Shown one piece after another: positions 1 to 8,858 of a DNA stretch of 64,000 bases (within the stretch, counting starts at the first letter, position 1; every line of letters begins with the position of its first letter). This stretch comes from a virus. The DNA is taken from IMG/VR virus record IMGVR_UViG_3300032770_000004, positions 105,963 through 169,962 of that record, one strand, 5' to 3'. The translations under genes were made by a program, and so were the position numbers. A model generated the notes under the pieces. That model was not told the DNA's origin and made no database searches. It saw nothing but the letters and a program-made list of their open reading frames with translations.

Positions 1-890
1 GTCAGAAGCTGGTACGGAAACACCTTGGACTTGACGATTGACTCGCGATCCTTCAACAGATCAGCGATCTTCTTGACCTGAGTTCCGCCGTCCAAATTGA
101 ACACGCCATTGCGCTTCAGCGTGTTGAGATTCATGCGGAGAGTCTGCCAGCCCATCGACTCGGCAAGAACAGCCCACTGATCAGCGGACATCTTGACGTT
201 CGAAAGGAACTGGAAGTTGATCTCAGGAGGCGCACCGGCTGGGTCCTTCTTGAACTTCTCGAAGGCGGCGACCTGAGCGGGGAGCAGATTGACATCATAC
301 TCCTTATCGAGCAGGTAGGCGAACATGTTGTTCATCGCAGGCGTAGTCGCCTTGGGGTGAACCATCTTGATGACATCGGCCAGTGACGGATCGTTTCCGA
401 TCGACTGAGCAAACAGCTTGGAAGGACCCAGGCCATTCAGCATGCGCTGAATTGCCTTCTTGACCGCAGTGCCGAAGCTCTTGCGGCCGACCTTGCCCGA
501 GCGAACAACTTGAACGAAGTTGCGGAGCATCTTGACGTTGTCAATCACGCGGGGAAAAGCCTTCTTGAAGTACACAAGACCGGCATTGCCTTCGCGCTCG
601 ACGGTCAACGATGCGACCAGGAGAGCGGGCATGTCCTTCATGTAGCCGAATTCACGAGCATACACGGCCAGCTTGGCGACGAATTCGGGGCTGCACTTGG
701 AGATCAACTTCAGAGTCATGTCGAGCTGGGTTTCAGCATCGGCGTAGAAGGTGTTGTTGAGGCAGCCAGTCAGCACGTATTGTGCGAGGGCGTGTTCGTC
801 AGTGGTCTGGTAAGCGACACCTCCAGCCTCGTTGACAGCGGTGGTGGCATCTAAAGTACGACCGGGGTTCTTGAAAACGTTCTTGTTCAT
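1..890 (-). CDS. TROVE-domain Ro60-like RNA-binding protein (3' part outside window)
   Basis: Open reading frame from ATG at 890 to the window edge; 296 residues are visible. A GGAGGAG Shine-Dalgarno sits 4 nt upstream. The residues around 20-95 (EAGGVAYQTTDEHALAQYVL followed by an N-T-F-Y-A segment, then YAREFGYMKDMPALL) match the start of the TROVE domain of Ro60/Rsr proteins. Family knowledge: Ro60 is a ring of HEAT-like helices that binds misfolded small RNAs and Y RNAs, and bacterial Rsr works with exonucleases such as PNPase. The C-terminal vWA-like half would lie beyond the window. Phage copies are uncommon; a role in host or phage RNA decay is inference. No Y RNA could be recognised upstream. 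Confidence 0.85.
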   Translation of the reverse strand, partial: MNKNVFKNPGRTLDATTAVNEAGGVAYQTTDEHALAQYVLTGCLNNTFYADAETQLDMTLKLISKCSPEFVAKLAVYAREFGYMKDMPALLVASLTVEREGNAGLVYFKKAFPRVIDNVKMLRNFVQVVRSGKVGRKSFGTAVKKAIQRMLNGLGPSKLFAQSIGNDPSLADVIKMVHPKATTPAMNNMFAYLLDKEYDVNLLPAQVAAFEKFKKDPAGAPPEINFQFLSNVKMSADQWAVLAESMGWQTLRMNLNTLKRNGVFNLDGGTQVKKIADLLKDRESIVKSKVFPYQLL

Positions 891-933
891 CTTACTCCTC
901 CATCTGACTTATGTCAGCAAATTGTTGCGTTAG

Positions 934-959
934 ATTATAGCATCCTGGGTCTGTGTCAA
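934..959 (-). promoter_or_regulatory. Sigma70-type extended -10 promoter for the TROVE gene
   Basis: On the minus strand, TGCTATAAT (a TGn extended -10; TATAAT at 934-939) lies 43 bp upstream of the TROVE start. A TTGACA at 954-959 is only 14 bp from the -10, too short for an ideal -35, so the extended -10 probably carries the promoter. The -10 continues as TATAATCT. Confidence 0.6.
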
Positions 960-1462
960 GCCTTTTTCCGAATACCTGAGGTAATTTCGATGGGCAATCC
1001 ACGAAGAAGTTCGTATAGCGGCTCATTCGCCTTAGGTAGATAAAAATTGCTGTCTTTGGCAACCTTATGGGCTTCTTCGCCCTTACAATACTTGCAATTT
1101 TCTAGTGGCACACGGAAATCTCGATCGGGGACTCGAAAGTCTTCCAGACTTTTCTGATCACCAGCGATATAACCTGTAATCGTTGTGTATCCGTAGGAAA
1201 CACTCAGAAGTGACACTCCTACGATTGGAAACGAAAAGATGTGGGCACTATCATGCTCCCAGTCGGTTACATTTAGAAAGTACGAAGATAAGATCCAAGG
1301 ATTTTCAGGCCTATCGGGCCGCCAAAGCTTGATCTCCCCACACTTGATCCATTCGGCCATATCCCAGCTATGTCCAACTCGAATGACTGTTTCGATTTTA
1401 GATGCCCCACGAGAAAACTTTCGTAGATCATGCAAAAACAAGCTTTCTTTGAGTTTTTCCAT
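956..1462 (-). CDS. Hypothetical protein with CxxC motif
   Basis: 168 residues, ATG at 1462 preceded by AAAGG. I do not recognise a family. The middle is aromatic and beta-like (WILSSYFLNVTDW, HIFSFPIVGVSLLSVSYGY), and a CKYC motif near residue 125 could hold a metal. It is divergent from the tail module and reads toward the TROVE gene with about 65 bp between them. Its stop codon overlaps the TTGACA of the TROVE promoter, so the two are probably separate transcription units. Confidence 0.6.
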   Translation of the reverse strand: MEKLKESLFLHDLRKFSRGASKIETVIRVGHSWDMAEWIKCGEIKLWRPDRPENPWILSSYFLNVTDWEHDSAHIFSFPIVGVSLLSVSYGYTTITGYIAGDQKSLEDFRVPDRDFRVPLENCKYCKGEEAHKVAKDSNFYLPKANEPLYELLRGLPIEITSGIRKKA

Positions 1463-1573
1463 GGTACCTTTCTTAGGCTCAATGCCGACCTTTTGTCAAG
1501 CAAGGTAATCTGTACCACGAGGACATCGATCGGAGCACTTAGCCCCGGTGTCCAATTCCAACTTGAGGTATCC

Positions 1574-1972
1574 ATGCAGAAAACCGAAGAATTTACCGTT
1601 TCCATTCCCACATCTGACGGAGATACTCTCCGAGGAAAATTCAAAATCAAACTACGCCTGAGTCATCGCGATCGTCTTCAGATGGACGAAATCCGCCGAA
1701 GCCTTCTTGGTACCAAATCCTCCGAAGCAAGTCAAGAGGCTTACGGATTGGCAACAGCGCTAGCCAAGATTCAGGTCCATCTAATTGACGCTCCTAGTTG
1801 GTGGAAGGAGAACTCCAACGGACTTGACTTCGAAGACGATGAGGTGGTTCTACGCGTGCTCGAAGCCCTTACAAAGGTTGAGAGTGACTATCAAGCCAAG
1901 ATAAAGAAGGATGCAGATGAGGCTCGTGGAGATCTCAAGAAGGAAATCCTTGAATCTAAGGAGCCTAAGTAA
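1574..1972 (+). CDS. Putative tail assembly chaperone
   Basis: 132 residues from ATG 1574, preceded by a GAGGT Shine-Dalgarno; an upstream in-frame ATG at 1430 would read antisense through the divergent gene and was not chosen. The protein starts MQKTEEFTVSIPTSDGDTL, has a helical middle (LATALAKIQVHLIDAPSWW) and a charged C-terminal helix rich in Lys/Glu. The size, the W-W motif and the position 1.3 kb before the tape measure gene fit the tail assembly chaperone that usually precedes it. The assignment rests mainly on position. Stop and next start share a base (TAATG). Confidence 0.5.
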   Translation: MQKTEEFTVSIPTSDGDTLRGKFKIKLRLSHRDRLQMDEIRRSLLGTKSSEASQEAYGLATALAKIQVHLIDAPSWWKENSNGLDFEDDEVVLRVLEALTKVESDYQAKIKKDADEARGDLKKEILESKEPK

Positions 1973-2235
1973 TGTACGGCTACAACTACCAATGGGTCCA
2001 GCAAGGCTGGCAATGTCCCGTTTGTCAACGCGTATATTCCCCTTCGACGATGATGTGCCTTATGTGCCCTCCCAAGACAGAGGTTGCCACCACGTCAACA
2101 ACCTATACGCCATTTACACAAGTAGACTTAGACTACACCTGCCCACACGGTAAGGTTCTGGGATCGGGCTGTAATGAATGTGCGAGTGGTTGGTCCTTTA
2201 CTACGACCATAAATGACTCCAATAAAAACAAGTAA
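1972..2235 (+). CDS. Small double zinc-ribbon protein
   Basis: 87 residues. Two cysteine clusters are visible: C15-x2-C18 with C29-x2-C32, and C57-x-H59 with C67-x2-C70, so one or two zinc ribbons or knuckles. It sits between two likely chaperone genes and starts by TAATG overlap with the gene before, so it should be co-translated. Function unknown; a structural or assembly role is inferred from position. Confidence 0.6.
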   Translation: MYGYNYQWVQQGWQCPVCQRVYSPSTMMCLMCPPKTEVATTSTTYTPFTQVDLDYTCPHGKVLGSGCNECASGWSFTTTINDSNKNK

Positions 2236-2238
2236 TGA

Positions 2239-2745
2239 ATGTCCTGGATCAACGACCTCAAAGCATTAGCGATGCAATCGGTCCTCAAAGAGGATCTCGA
2301 CTACCTTCTGCGTGATATTTTCCGTTGGTACTCCAAGGAGTTTGTCACTCCTTTACACGTTGTAGAGACACTTCCTTTAGAGGATGTTCTTCGGCACTAT
2401 TATGAGGTTAAATATGCCGAACTATCTGAACATGAACGGCTCGAAGAGATTGACCGTCTACTGTTGACAGAAGAGGCCCTCCGAATTCGCAAAGAACAGG
2501 AGGATGCTGATGATGCCGATGCCTTTGAATATGCTAAGGCAGCTGAAAAGGTAGAGAAGTCTAAGGCACAAGCCAAAGAAGACCTGAAGCCACGTGTTGA
2601 ACCTGAAGCTACGCTACCAAAATTGAAGGACATGAAGGAACTCCCACAAGATATGGAGATCACCTTCATTGATGACAATGTAGATCCAGACGCCCTCTTG
2701 GAGGGCAGCTTCGGGCCGCCGTCCAAAAAGCCTAAGAACGGGTAA
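2239..2745 (+). CDS. Acidic coiled-coil protein, possible second tail chaperone
   Basis: 168 residues. The first 75 residues are helical (ALAMQSVLKEDLDYLLRDIF, then a DVLRHYYEVKYAEL segment); the remainder is a charged, probably coiled-coil and disordered stretch of Glu, Asp, Lys and Ala. The place immediately before the tape measure gene (apart from an inserted endonuclease gene) suits the second tail assembly chaperone. The stop codon is part of a GGGTAATCT motif shared with other endonuclease insertion sites. Confidence 0.5.
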   Translation: MSWINDLKALAMQSVLKEDLDYLLRDIFRWYSKEFVTPLHVVETLPLEDVLRHYYEVKYAELSEHERLEEIDRLLLTEEALRIRKEQEDADDADAFEYAKAAEKVEKSKAQAKEDLKPRVEPEATLPKLKDMKELPQDMEITFIDDNVDPDALLEGSFGPPSKKPKNG

Positions 2746-2755
2746 TCTTTGAATT

Positions 2756-3259
2756 ATGTCGCGCATGTCCAAGGAATACAACCGCGAAGCTAATCGTCGC
2801 TATCGAGAGCGTCATGGCGAAGCTCTGAAACAACGCAAAGCGGAATGGTATCAAGCCAACAAGGACCCCGCTAAAGAGGCAGCCAGATATGCTGCCGATA
2901 GAGAAAATCAACGCGCTAAAAGACGAGAATACTACCAAGCCAACAAAGAAAATGTTAAGGCCCAAGTCAAGGCCTACGCTCAAAGAAATCCAGATCTGAT
3001 TGTTCGAAGAAACCTTAAACAATATGGCTTGACTTTAGAGCAGTACCAGAAAATGGAAACCGACCAGAATGGACTATGTGCCATTTGTGGGAAACCACCG
3101 ACAAAAGGCCGTAAGCGTTTAAGTGTGGATCATAACCATACCACCGGTAAGGTCCGTCAGTTGCTTTGTGGTCGATGTAACACTGCTATCGGAATGACAG
3201 ATGAGAGCGTAGAAATACTCCATAAAATCATCGACTACCTCAAGAGACATAATCAATGA
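2756..3259 (+). CDS. Endonuclease VII-family HNH endonuclease (free-standing)
   Basis: 167 residues. The N-terminal 90 residues are Arg/Lys/Glu-rich helices with near-repeats (RRYRER, EWYQANKD, EYYQANKE). The C-terminal half has the recombination endonuclease VII signature: KQYGLTLEQYQKM, CAICGKPP, LSVDHNHTTGKVRQLLCGRCN and a terminal helix. Two CxxC pairs bind zinc and DHNH is the catalytic centre. Such genes in phages are usually mobile homing-type nucleases. It is preceded by GGGTAATCT and ends by ATGA overlap with the tape measure start, so it is inserted without breaking the operon. Confidence 0.88.
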   Translation: MSRMSKEYNREANRRYRERHGEALKQRKAEWYQANKDPAKEAARYAADRENQRAKRREYYQANKENVKAQVKAYAQRNPDLIVRRNLKQYGLTLEQYQKMETDQNGLCAICGKPPTKGRKRLSVDHNHTTGKVRQLLCGRCNTAIGMTDESVEILHKIIDYLKRHNQ

Positions 3260-5700
3260 GTGCAGGTAAAGAGCTGAAATTCCAGTTCATTTTGGATGAA
3301 TCATCGTTCCAACGCGTCAAAAAAGCAATCCAAGACCTTACTAGCGAAATGCAGAAGTTCGCTAAGGCCATGCAACCTGCCCAAGGAGGTGGGTTCGGAC
3401 TTCTTGGTGGCGCGAATGTTGGTCGCCCCGGAACCGCCGCTGCTACTGTCACTCAGGCCGCTGGCAAGTCAGGCTTGAATCCCATCACGCAGGTAGTCGC
3501 AGCTAATGCCGATGCCTTTAAGTCATTGGCTTCAGCCGGTACGACAAGCCTAAAAGGCCTAACAGATGCTCTTAAGAGATCTGTCAATGATCAGCTCCGT
3601 GAAGTTCGTGGACTCCAGCAAGCATTGGATCGTCTTGGCGCTACCTATAACAATCTTGGTGGCAAAGGTACGACTGCCATGGCCGTACAGAACAAGATGG
3701 TCCAGGTTGCTGGTCGTCTCCAAGCAGCTCGTGGCCAACTTGGAACTCTTCAAGGTATGCTGGGTCCTCAGCCCGAGTTGATGCCAGAAATACCAGGACC
3801 AGAAGGTCCGCAGGGCCGCAGCAGGTTTAGTCAGTGGATGTATTCTCCTGCCAATGCCCCAGGCGGCAAAGCTCAATTCTTCGGAGGCGCCATTAAGGGA
3901 ATCGGTCCTACCTCAGCCACTGGTGTCGCTGCCATGGGTGGAATAATTGTGGGCGGAATCATGGCAGCCATGCACGAAGCAATGGCTGGAACTAGAATGT
4001 ACTCTCAAGCCGAAGCGCGCCGAGGTGACTTGGTAGCCGGTGAAATTTCACGTCTACGTAGCGGCGACATTACGCGTATGATCGCTCGCCAGGACATGCG
4101 TCAAGCCGCTGAGCGTCGTGGTGACTTGGATGCCGAAACTGGCTTTCTTGCTAAGGCTACTACCATAAGCGGCGCCGGTCTGTCTGCTGCCAAAAATCTT
4201 ATTGCTATGAAAGGCGGCGCTAGCGGAACTGAAGATTTGACAGATCCTGAAGCCGCGATGTATGCGAATTATCAAAAGAAAGTAGAACAGTATGAACGTA
4301 GCGGCGACTTTATAAACAAGCGTCTTGCTCTTGAGCGATTCAATTCTGAGTTTGGAGCACGTGTCAGTACTGGCCGTATTTTAGGCGCCGGTCTTAATCG
4401 CAAGATAGGCCCAAAAATGACAGGTCTCGGTCTAGTCCCCGGCTTTGGCGGAATGGGTCTCGGCACTACAGCTCAAGATACCTATTTGATGCAAGAAGCT
4501 GGATTGCATCGTCAAGGATACTCGATGGAACAGCTAGCCGGTGCTGTTCAGCAAAGCCGCCAGCTTGGTTTAGGCGGTGCGTATGCTGGTGAAATGATGG
4601 GTGCAGGTGCCATGGGATGGGGACAATGGGGAGCCATTCGAGCCGCCGCCGCTCGTGGTGGTAATGCCAATCTTGCCTTGACTGCCCTGGGAGCTACATC
4701 TAACACCGCAGCTGGAATGGAAATTGGCCAAACAGCTTTTGGATTTGATCCTCGTGGAACTACCAGTGGAATCGGCCTCATGAGAGCCATTCAGGGTGGC
4801 GGATTTGATTTTACTGGCGGCGTCAACGACATGAATCTTGCTGCTCGAATCCAACTCGGAATGGGCGCAGGTGACATGATGGCACAGGGTTTTGACCCCT
4901 ATCAGCGAGGACGCAATCTTGTAAGTGCCATCGGCCTCGGTCGTGGTCTTGGTACATACGGACAAGACTATCTTGGCAATGGAATGTCCTTTAAGCAACT
5001 GATGGATGCTGCCCAAGGCAATATTACTATTACTGGTAAAGCCATGGGTATCACTTCTGGCATGGCTCGCCAGCAACTCCAAAACATGGCCGGAAGTGTT
5101 TTCGAAAGATATGTAGATCAGGGCGAAAATACTCCCATGGCTCACGCAATTCGTTCGTTCCGTCGTAGCGGAAAGAGCCTTAGTGCGTTCTTAAGAACTA
5201 GCGATGCCTCCACGCGTGAAGCAATGGGTGCGTTCCTGGGAAGAGAAACAGGCCAAGGCGAAGAAGCGGGTTTGGGTGCCATTGGGCTTCTTGCTGGTGT
5301 TGGCAATACAAAGTTGCGATCCGGGAAAGTACCATATGGTGCCCTTGGTGAAGTCGAAAAGAGTAGGCTCGGTGCCGAAGCAGATCAAATGATCAAAGAT
5401 GGACAGACCATGGCCGAAATGTTCTCTCAGGCAAAAGAAACATTCAAGCAGATGGGCACAGAAATCGAAATCCAAAAGAAATGGGCTTCGAATCTTGATG
5501 AGACTGCGGAAGCTTTTACAAATGCTTTGCATGACCTCGCCGATACGGTAAATGATACCGTCAAGCAAATCCGTACTGGCCAGCCAGCTGGACCTAGGTC
5601 TAGTACGGTTAAGGCTGAAGCAGCTGCTGCCGCAGAATCTCGTCTGCGAAACAATGGCTATATCGGCCAGCGTACCAAATCGCATCCCGATTGGAAGTAA
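3256..5700 (+). CDS. Tail tape measure protein
   Basis: 814 residues, rich in Gly, Ala, Met and Gln. The N-terminal 50 residues form a charged helix (SSFQRVKKAIQDLTSEMQKF); a helical stretch follows at about 95-170. A hydrophobic Gly segment near residue 225-240 (GGIIVGGIMAAM) could cross a membrane. The middle is a long Gly/Met/Ala helical region, and the C-terminal 100 residues are coiled-coil-like (MAEMFSQAKETFKQMGTEIE). Long, repetitive, helical proteins just after the chaperones and before hub genes are tape measures: they set tail length and help DNA entry. It is short for the class, suggesting a modest tail, but may be only part of the tail core. Confidence 0.75.
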   Translation: MSAGKELKFQFILDESSFQRVKKAIQDLTSEMQKFAKAMQPAQGGGFGLLGGANVGRPGTAAATVTQAAGKSGLNPITQVVAANADAFKSLASAGTTSLKGLTDALKRSVNDQLREVRGLQQALDRLGATYNNLGGKGTTAMAVQNKMVQVAGRLQAARGQLGTLQGMLGPQPELMPEIPGPEGPQGRSRFSQWMYSPANAPGGKAQFFGGAIKGIGPTSATGVAAMGGIIVGGIMAAMHEAMAGTRMYSQAEARRGDLVAGEISRLRSGDITRMIARQDMRQAAERRGDLDAETGFLAKATTISGAGLSAAKNLIAMKGGASGTEDLTDPEAAMYANYQKKVEQYERSGDFINKRLALERFNSEFGARVSTGRILGAGLNRKIGPKMTGLGLVPGFGGMGLGTTAQDTYLMQEAGLHRQGYSMEQLAGAVQQSRQLGLGGAYAGEMMGAGAMGWGQWGAIRAAAARGGNANLALTALGATSNTAAGMEIGQTAFGFDPRGTTSGIGLMRAIQGGGFDFTGGVNDMNLAARIQLGMGAGDMMAQGFDPYQRGRNLVSAIGLGRGLGTYGQDYLGNGMSFKQLMDAAQGNITITGKAMGITSGMARQQLQNMAGSVFERYVDQGENTPMAHAIRSFRRSGKSLSAFLRTSDASTREAMGAFLGRETGQGEEAGLGAIGLLAGVGNTKLRSGKVPYGALGEVEKSRLGAEADQMIKDGQTMAEMFSQAKETFKQMGTEIEIQKKWASNLDETAEAFTNALHDLADTVNDTVKQIRTGQPAGPRSSTVKAEAAAAAESRLRNNGYIGQRTKSHPDWK

Positions 5701-5703
5701 TCC

Positions 5704-7734
5704 ATGGCTCGATACTATGATGTGCTATACGATTTCGGAGAGTTTCCACAGGACTCTGGTGGTGGCGATCAGTTTACCCCAGACAGTCTGACGACTTCTC
5801 CGTATGCCATCATGGCTGTATATCGCTATCGATACCCAGTGACTTTCAGTCGTGCGCAGGGGGCTAGTTTTGCGACCGGAAGTGATGCCACGAACGCCTC
5901 TGTTCAGCTACGAGAACTCACCCTTATCGTGTGCGATGACATTCAGAATTTGCAAGTACAATTCACTAAGTCTAACCACATTAGCCAACTATCTGCCACA
6001 CTTCTGCCCGGAATGAACTATCTGACCGAAATGTTTCCTGGAGACTGGGTGATGTGTTGGATCGTCAACAACAAAGATTCCTTGACCAGTCTCATTGACA
6101 GGATCAAGAACAATAAAGCATGTAATAAGTTTTATGATGGGTTGAAATTCATTGGGAAGATAACTTCCGTCAGGAAGAACATTCAGCAACAACCTAGCGG
6201 TGTTCGCCATTCGTCCTATCAGGTGAATGCAGCCGGATTCACAGAGTTTGATGCACAGCTCTATTTTGAACCATATCTAGCAGCAACCAATCCCAACATT
6301 GTGACTCAGTGGCTCAAGCAGACAGGCGCTGACATTGACAATCTTATCGCTTCTAATGGCCAGGGAATCAGCATTAACAAGATACTCCCCTCTCTTCTCG
6401 ATGCATTCTACGGTAAAGGTATTCCATCAAACTCTGGAGCTAATGCTGATATTCAAGGCATGCCAAATAACCAGACCGGCATTACGGCCAACTCATTCAT
6501 CATTCCAGCACCCGTAGCAAACGCGCTTGGTATTTCGCAGGGATCCAAACCCAACAATCAAGTAGGATGGAATGATATTTGTGAAGTGTTGCAAGGCATT
6601 CAAAAGTATCAACTCAGCAGCGCATCTCTCCAAGCAAGCATCATTGTTGATCTCCAGAATGGGAAAGAGGGAGCTAATGGAAGATCTGTAGCCGACATCT
6701 TCACGCCAGATGGGGTACCAGATGGTTCACGTCTTCGTAGGCGCGAAACAAAGGATCCGTTATTGGGAGTGTTCCTGCCCAGTCCGCCACAATTTACTGG
6801 CCAAAGGACTGTTTGGTCCATCATGCAACAGTACCTAAATCCCACCATCAATGAGATGTATACCTGTTTGCGAGTGAATCCGGCAGGAGACGTGCTGCCT
6901 ACAGTAGTTACTCGTCAGTTACCCTTTAGCTCGGGCCTGATCAGCGATCTCTATCGTCCCAAGTTTATCAAAGTGGCCACCGCAGACGATAGCGATACCG
7001 AACGAAGTACTACTTCTGGAGAATCAGACACAGAATCTACTGCTCCTCATCAGCTAGCACTTACCAGATTCATGGAACTTCCCCGTTGGCGAATTCATCC
7101 CATCCTCATTCAATCGGTAGACCTGGGACGTAGCGATGCGTTGCGTTTCAATTTTGTTCATGTATACGGCGAAACCGGCCTTCAATCGCAGGATAGAACC
7201 AGTTACATCGTTCGAGATCCTCCCGTTTCAGATGAAATTGACATCAGCCGTTCTGGTCTTCGTCCATACATGCAATCAGTCAACTGCGCACCGACAGATA
7301 CTCTTAATCGCAAGGCGGGTGATTGGATGTACATTATCAGTGACATCATCATGGGCCAACACCTAATGCTGACAGGTACCATGACTACGAAGGGAATCCA
7401 ATCTCCAATTTGTCCAGGAGACAACATTGAATTCGATGGTCACGTACTTCATATTGAGGCAGTTTCCCACAACTTCCAAATGACAGGAGATGGCAAGAAG
7501 TTTTTCCATACATCACTGGCCCTTAGTCATGGCGTAAAGGCAGATCAGGAGCCTGAATATGGAGACTTGTCTCTCTTCACTGGTTCTACACAAGAAGACC
7601 TCACTCGCTTTGATGCACATCCAGCTTCGGAGTATTCCTTCAGTCCAAATCAGCCCAGCGAGCCTTCGTCGGCTACGACGCCAGCCGGTGATTATGAACC
7701 CACCGACGATGGTTCTAATGGTACCTCTGCATGA
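5704..7734 (+). CDS. Baseplate hub-like protein
   Basis: 676 residues. Follows the tape measure gene by 3 nt and overlaps the spike gene by ATGA. Visible segments such as VRELTLIVCDDIQNLQVQF-like beta strands, YLTEMFPGDWVMCWIVNN and IGKITSVRKNI resemble the first beta-barrel domains of gp27/gpD-type tail hubs, and the later CPGDNIEFDGHVLHIEAVSH with HTSLALSHG is like the strand-rich end of such hubs. The C-terminal 60 residues are Ser/Thr/Pro/Asp-rich linker. A hub connects tube and spike. Assignment is by position and fold-like pattern, not a strong motif. Confidence 0.6.
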   Translation: MARYYDVLYDFGEFPQDSGGGDQFTPDSLTTSPYAIMAVYRYRYPVTFSRAQGASFATGSDATNASVQLRELTLIVCDDIQNLQVQFTKSNHISQLSATLLPGMNYLTEMFPGDWVMCWIVNNKDSLTSLIDRIKNNKACNKFYDGLKFIGKITSVRKNIQQQPSGVRHSSYQVNAAGFTEFDAQLYFEPYLAATNPNIVTQWLKQTGADIDNLIASNGQGISINKILPSLLDAFYGKGIPSNSGANADIQGMPNNQTGITANSFIIPAPVANALGISQGSKPNNQVGWNDICEVLQGIQKYQLSSASLQASIIVDLQNGKEGANGRSVADIFTPDGVPDGSRLRRRETKDPLLGVFLPSPPQFTGQRTVWSIMQQYLNPTINEMYTCLRVNPAGDVLPTVVTRQLPFSSGLISDLYRPKFIKVATADDSDTERSTTSGESDTESTAPHQLALTRFMELPRWRIHPILIQSVDLGRSDALRFNFVHVYGETGLQSQDRTSYIVRDPPVSDEIDISRSGLRPYMQSVNCAPTDTLNRKAGDWMYIISDIIMGQHLMLTGTMTTKGIQSPICPGDNIEFDGHVLHIEAVSHNFQMTGDGKKFFHTSLALSHGVKADQEPEYGDLSLFTGSTQEDLTRFDAHPASEYSFSPNQPSEPSSATTPAGDYEPTDDGSNGTSA

Positions 7735-8855
7735 GCATGATTCTAGATGACAATACAGTTATCCCAAGCTATCTAAGCATTCGCCAGCGTGGAGGTGGGT
7801 CGAATGATGGTGGAACCACGCTTACTGACTACACGCTGCGCCTCGGTGAAGTGAAGAAAATCATCTACCATGACGATCCTCTCAGCTACGGCAAGAAGAC
7901 CGTAGAGTATGAAATCGAGGTACAGTATCGAGACGGCAACGGTATTTATACTTCCAGTACCTATCGCGGAGCAACTATCAGTACACTCTTCGGAGGTATT
8001 GCGGATCGCTTCCATGCAACATTCCGAGCCGACAATTCTTCTAAAGATGCGGCAGTTGGAACCGGTAGCAAGGTACTCGTTCTATGTCTCGCTGGCGATC
8101 AACAGAAAGCCATCATCCTTGGCGGCGTAGAAGACCCGACCGGCACGCGGACTGAAGAATCTTCAAGTGGCCACAATCTCTTCTTTGAATTCAACGGAAT
8201 CCAGGCAACCATCGACAAAGATGGTCAGCTCACCCTAAAATTCCGTGGTGCTACCAAACAAGACGGCACGCTAGTAGACGGAGCAGTGACAGATGCCGAA
8301 GGAACGCAAGTTACCATTGACAAGCAAGGAACATTGACCGTCTCAACCCCTAGTCAGGCTCAATATCTACAGCTCGACCACCAGAACAAGAAGCTCAACT
8401 TCAAGGCGGATCAGGAGTGGAATGTCAACATCAACGGCAAGGTGAACGTACAGGCTGGCGACGATGTCACCATATCTACTTCTGGAGGCGCTGTAAATGT
8501 CAATGCGAGCGGTAACGTTGTCATTAAGTCTGCTGGCGTTAAGGTAGGTGCAGCTACTCAAGCCTGGATGATGGGAACAAATTACCGTAATGCCCAACAG
8601 ACTCTTAATCAGACTCTGGCAAACGTTTTCACTGTTCTAGCTACCCTTCATGCTACGGCCGGAGTCTCAATGCAGGTAGCCTCTGGTTTGAACGCAACAC
8701 CAGTCTATGGCGGCATCTTAGCTCTTCCTGGCTTCTCGGCCGCATCGCAGGCAATTATTCAAATGGGTCCTCAGATTGCTCAAGGAATGGCAGCAATCCG
8801 CGCCTTCGAAGCTGGATCCGCCACCTACCTAAGTACCGTGAACACCAACGACTAA
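7731..8855 (+). CDS. Baseplate central spike, gpV/gp5-like
   Basis: 374 residues. The N-terminal ~140 residues have the OB-fold pattern of phage gpV/gp5 (GEVKKIIYHDDP, VQYRDGNGIY, GTGSKVLVLCLAGDQQKAIILGG). Residues ~150-280 are a run of short beta repeats (GQLTLKFRG, TVSTPSQAQYLQLDHQNKKL, NINGKVNVQAGDDVTIS, GGAVNVNASGNVVIKSAG), the triple beta-helix seen in membrane-piercing spikes. The C-terminus is helical and Ala/Gln-rich. No lysozyme domain is inserted, unlike T4 gp5. It overlaps the hub gene by four bases. Confidence 0.78.
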   Translation: MSMILDDNTVIPSYLSIRQRGGGSNDGGTTLTDYTLRLGEVKKIIYHDDPLSYGKKTVEYEIEVQYRDGNGIYTSSTYRGATISTLFGGIADRFHATFRADNSSKDAAVGTGSKVLVLCLAGDQQKAIILGGVEDPTGTRTEESSSGHNLFFEFNGIQATIDKDGQLTLKFRGATKQDGTLVDGAVTDAEGTQVTIDKQGTLTVSTPSQAQYLQLDHQNKKLNFKADQEWNVNINGKVNVQAGDDVTISTSGGAVNVNASGNVVIKSAGVKVGAATQAWMMGTNYRNAQQTLNQTLANVFTVLATLHATAGVSMQVASGLNATPVYGGILALPGFSAASQAIIQMGPQIAQGMAAIRAFEAGSATYLSTVNTND

Positions 8856-8858
8856 TTT

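Noticed and set aside
891-1573. tRNA or Y RNA near the TROVE gene
   Set aside because: Spaces are 65 and 111 bp, and no tRNA-like arms or Y-RNA stem were found by eye.
1574-2745. Programmed frameshift between tail chaperone genes as in lambda gpG-T
   Set aside because: No slippery heptamer seen at the end of the first gene, and a separate zinc-ribbon gene lies between them.
4570-5145. 191-codon antisense frame in the tape measure gene
   Set aside because: Shadow of the Gly/Ala-rich gene; no ribosome site or recognisable protein.
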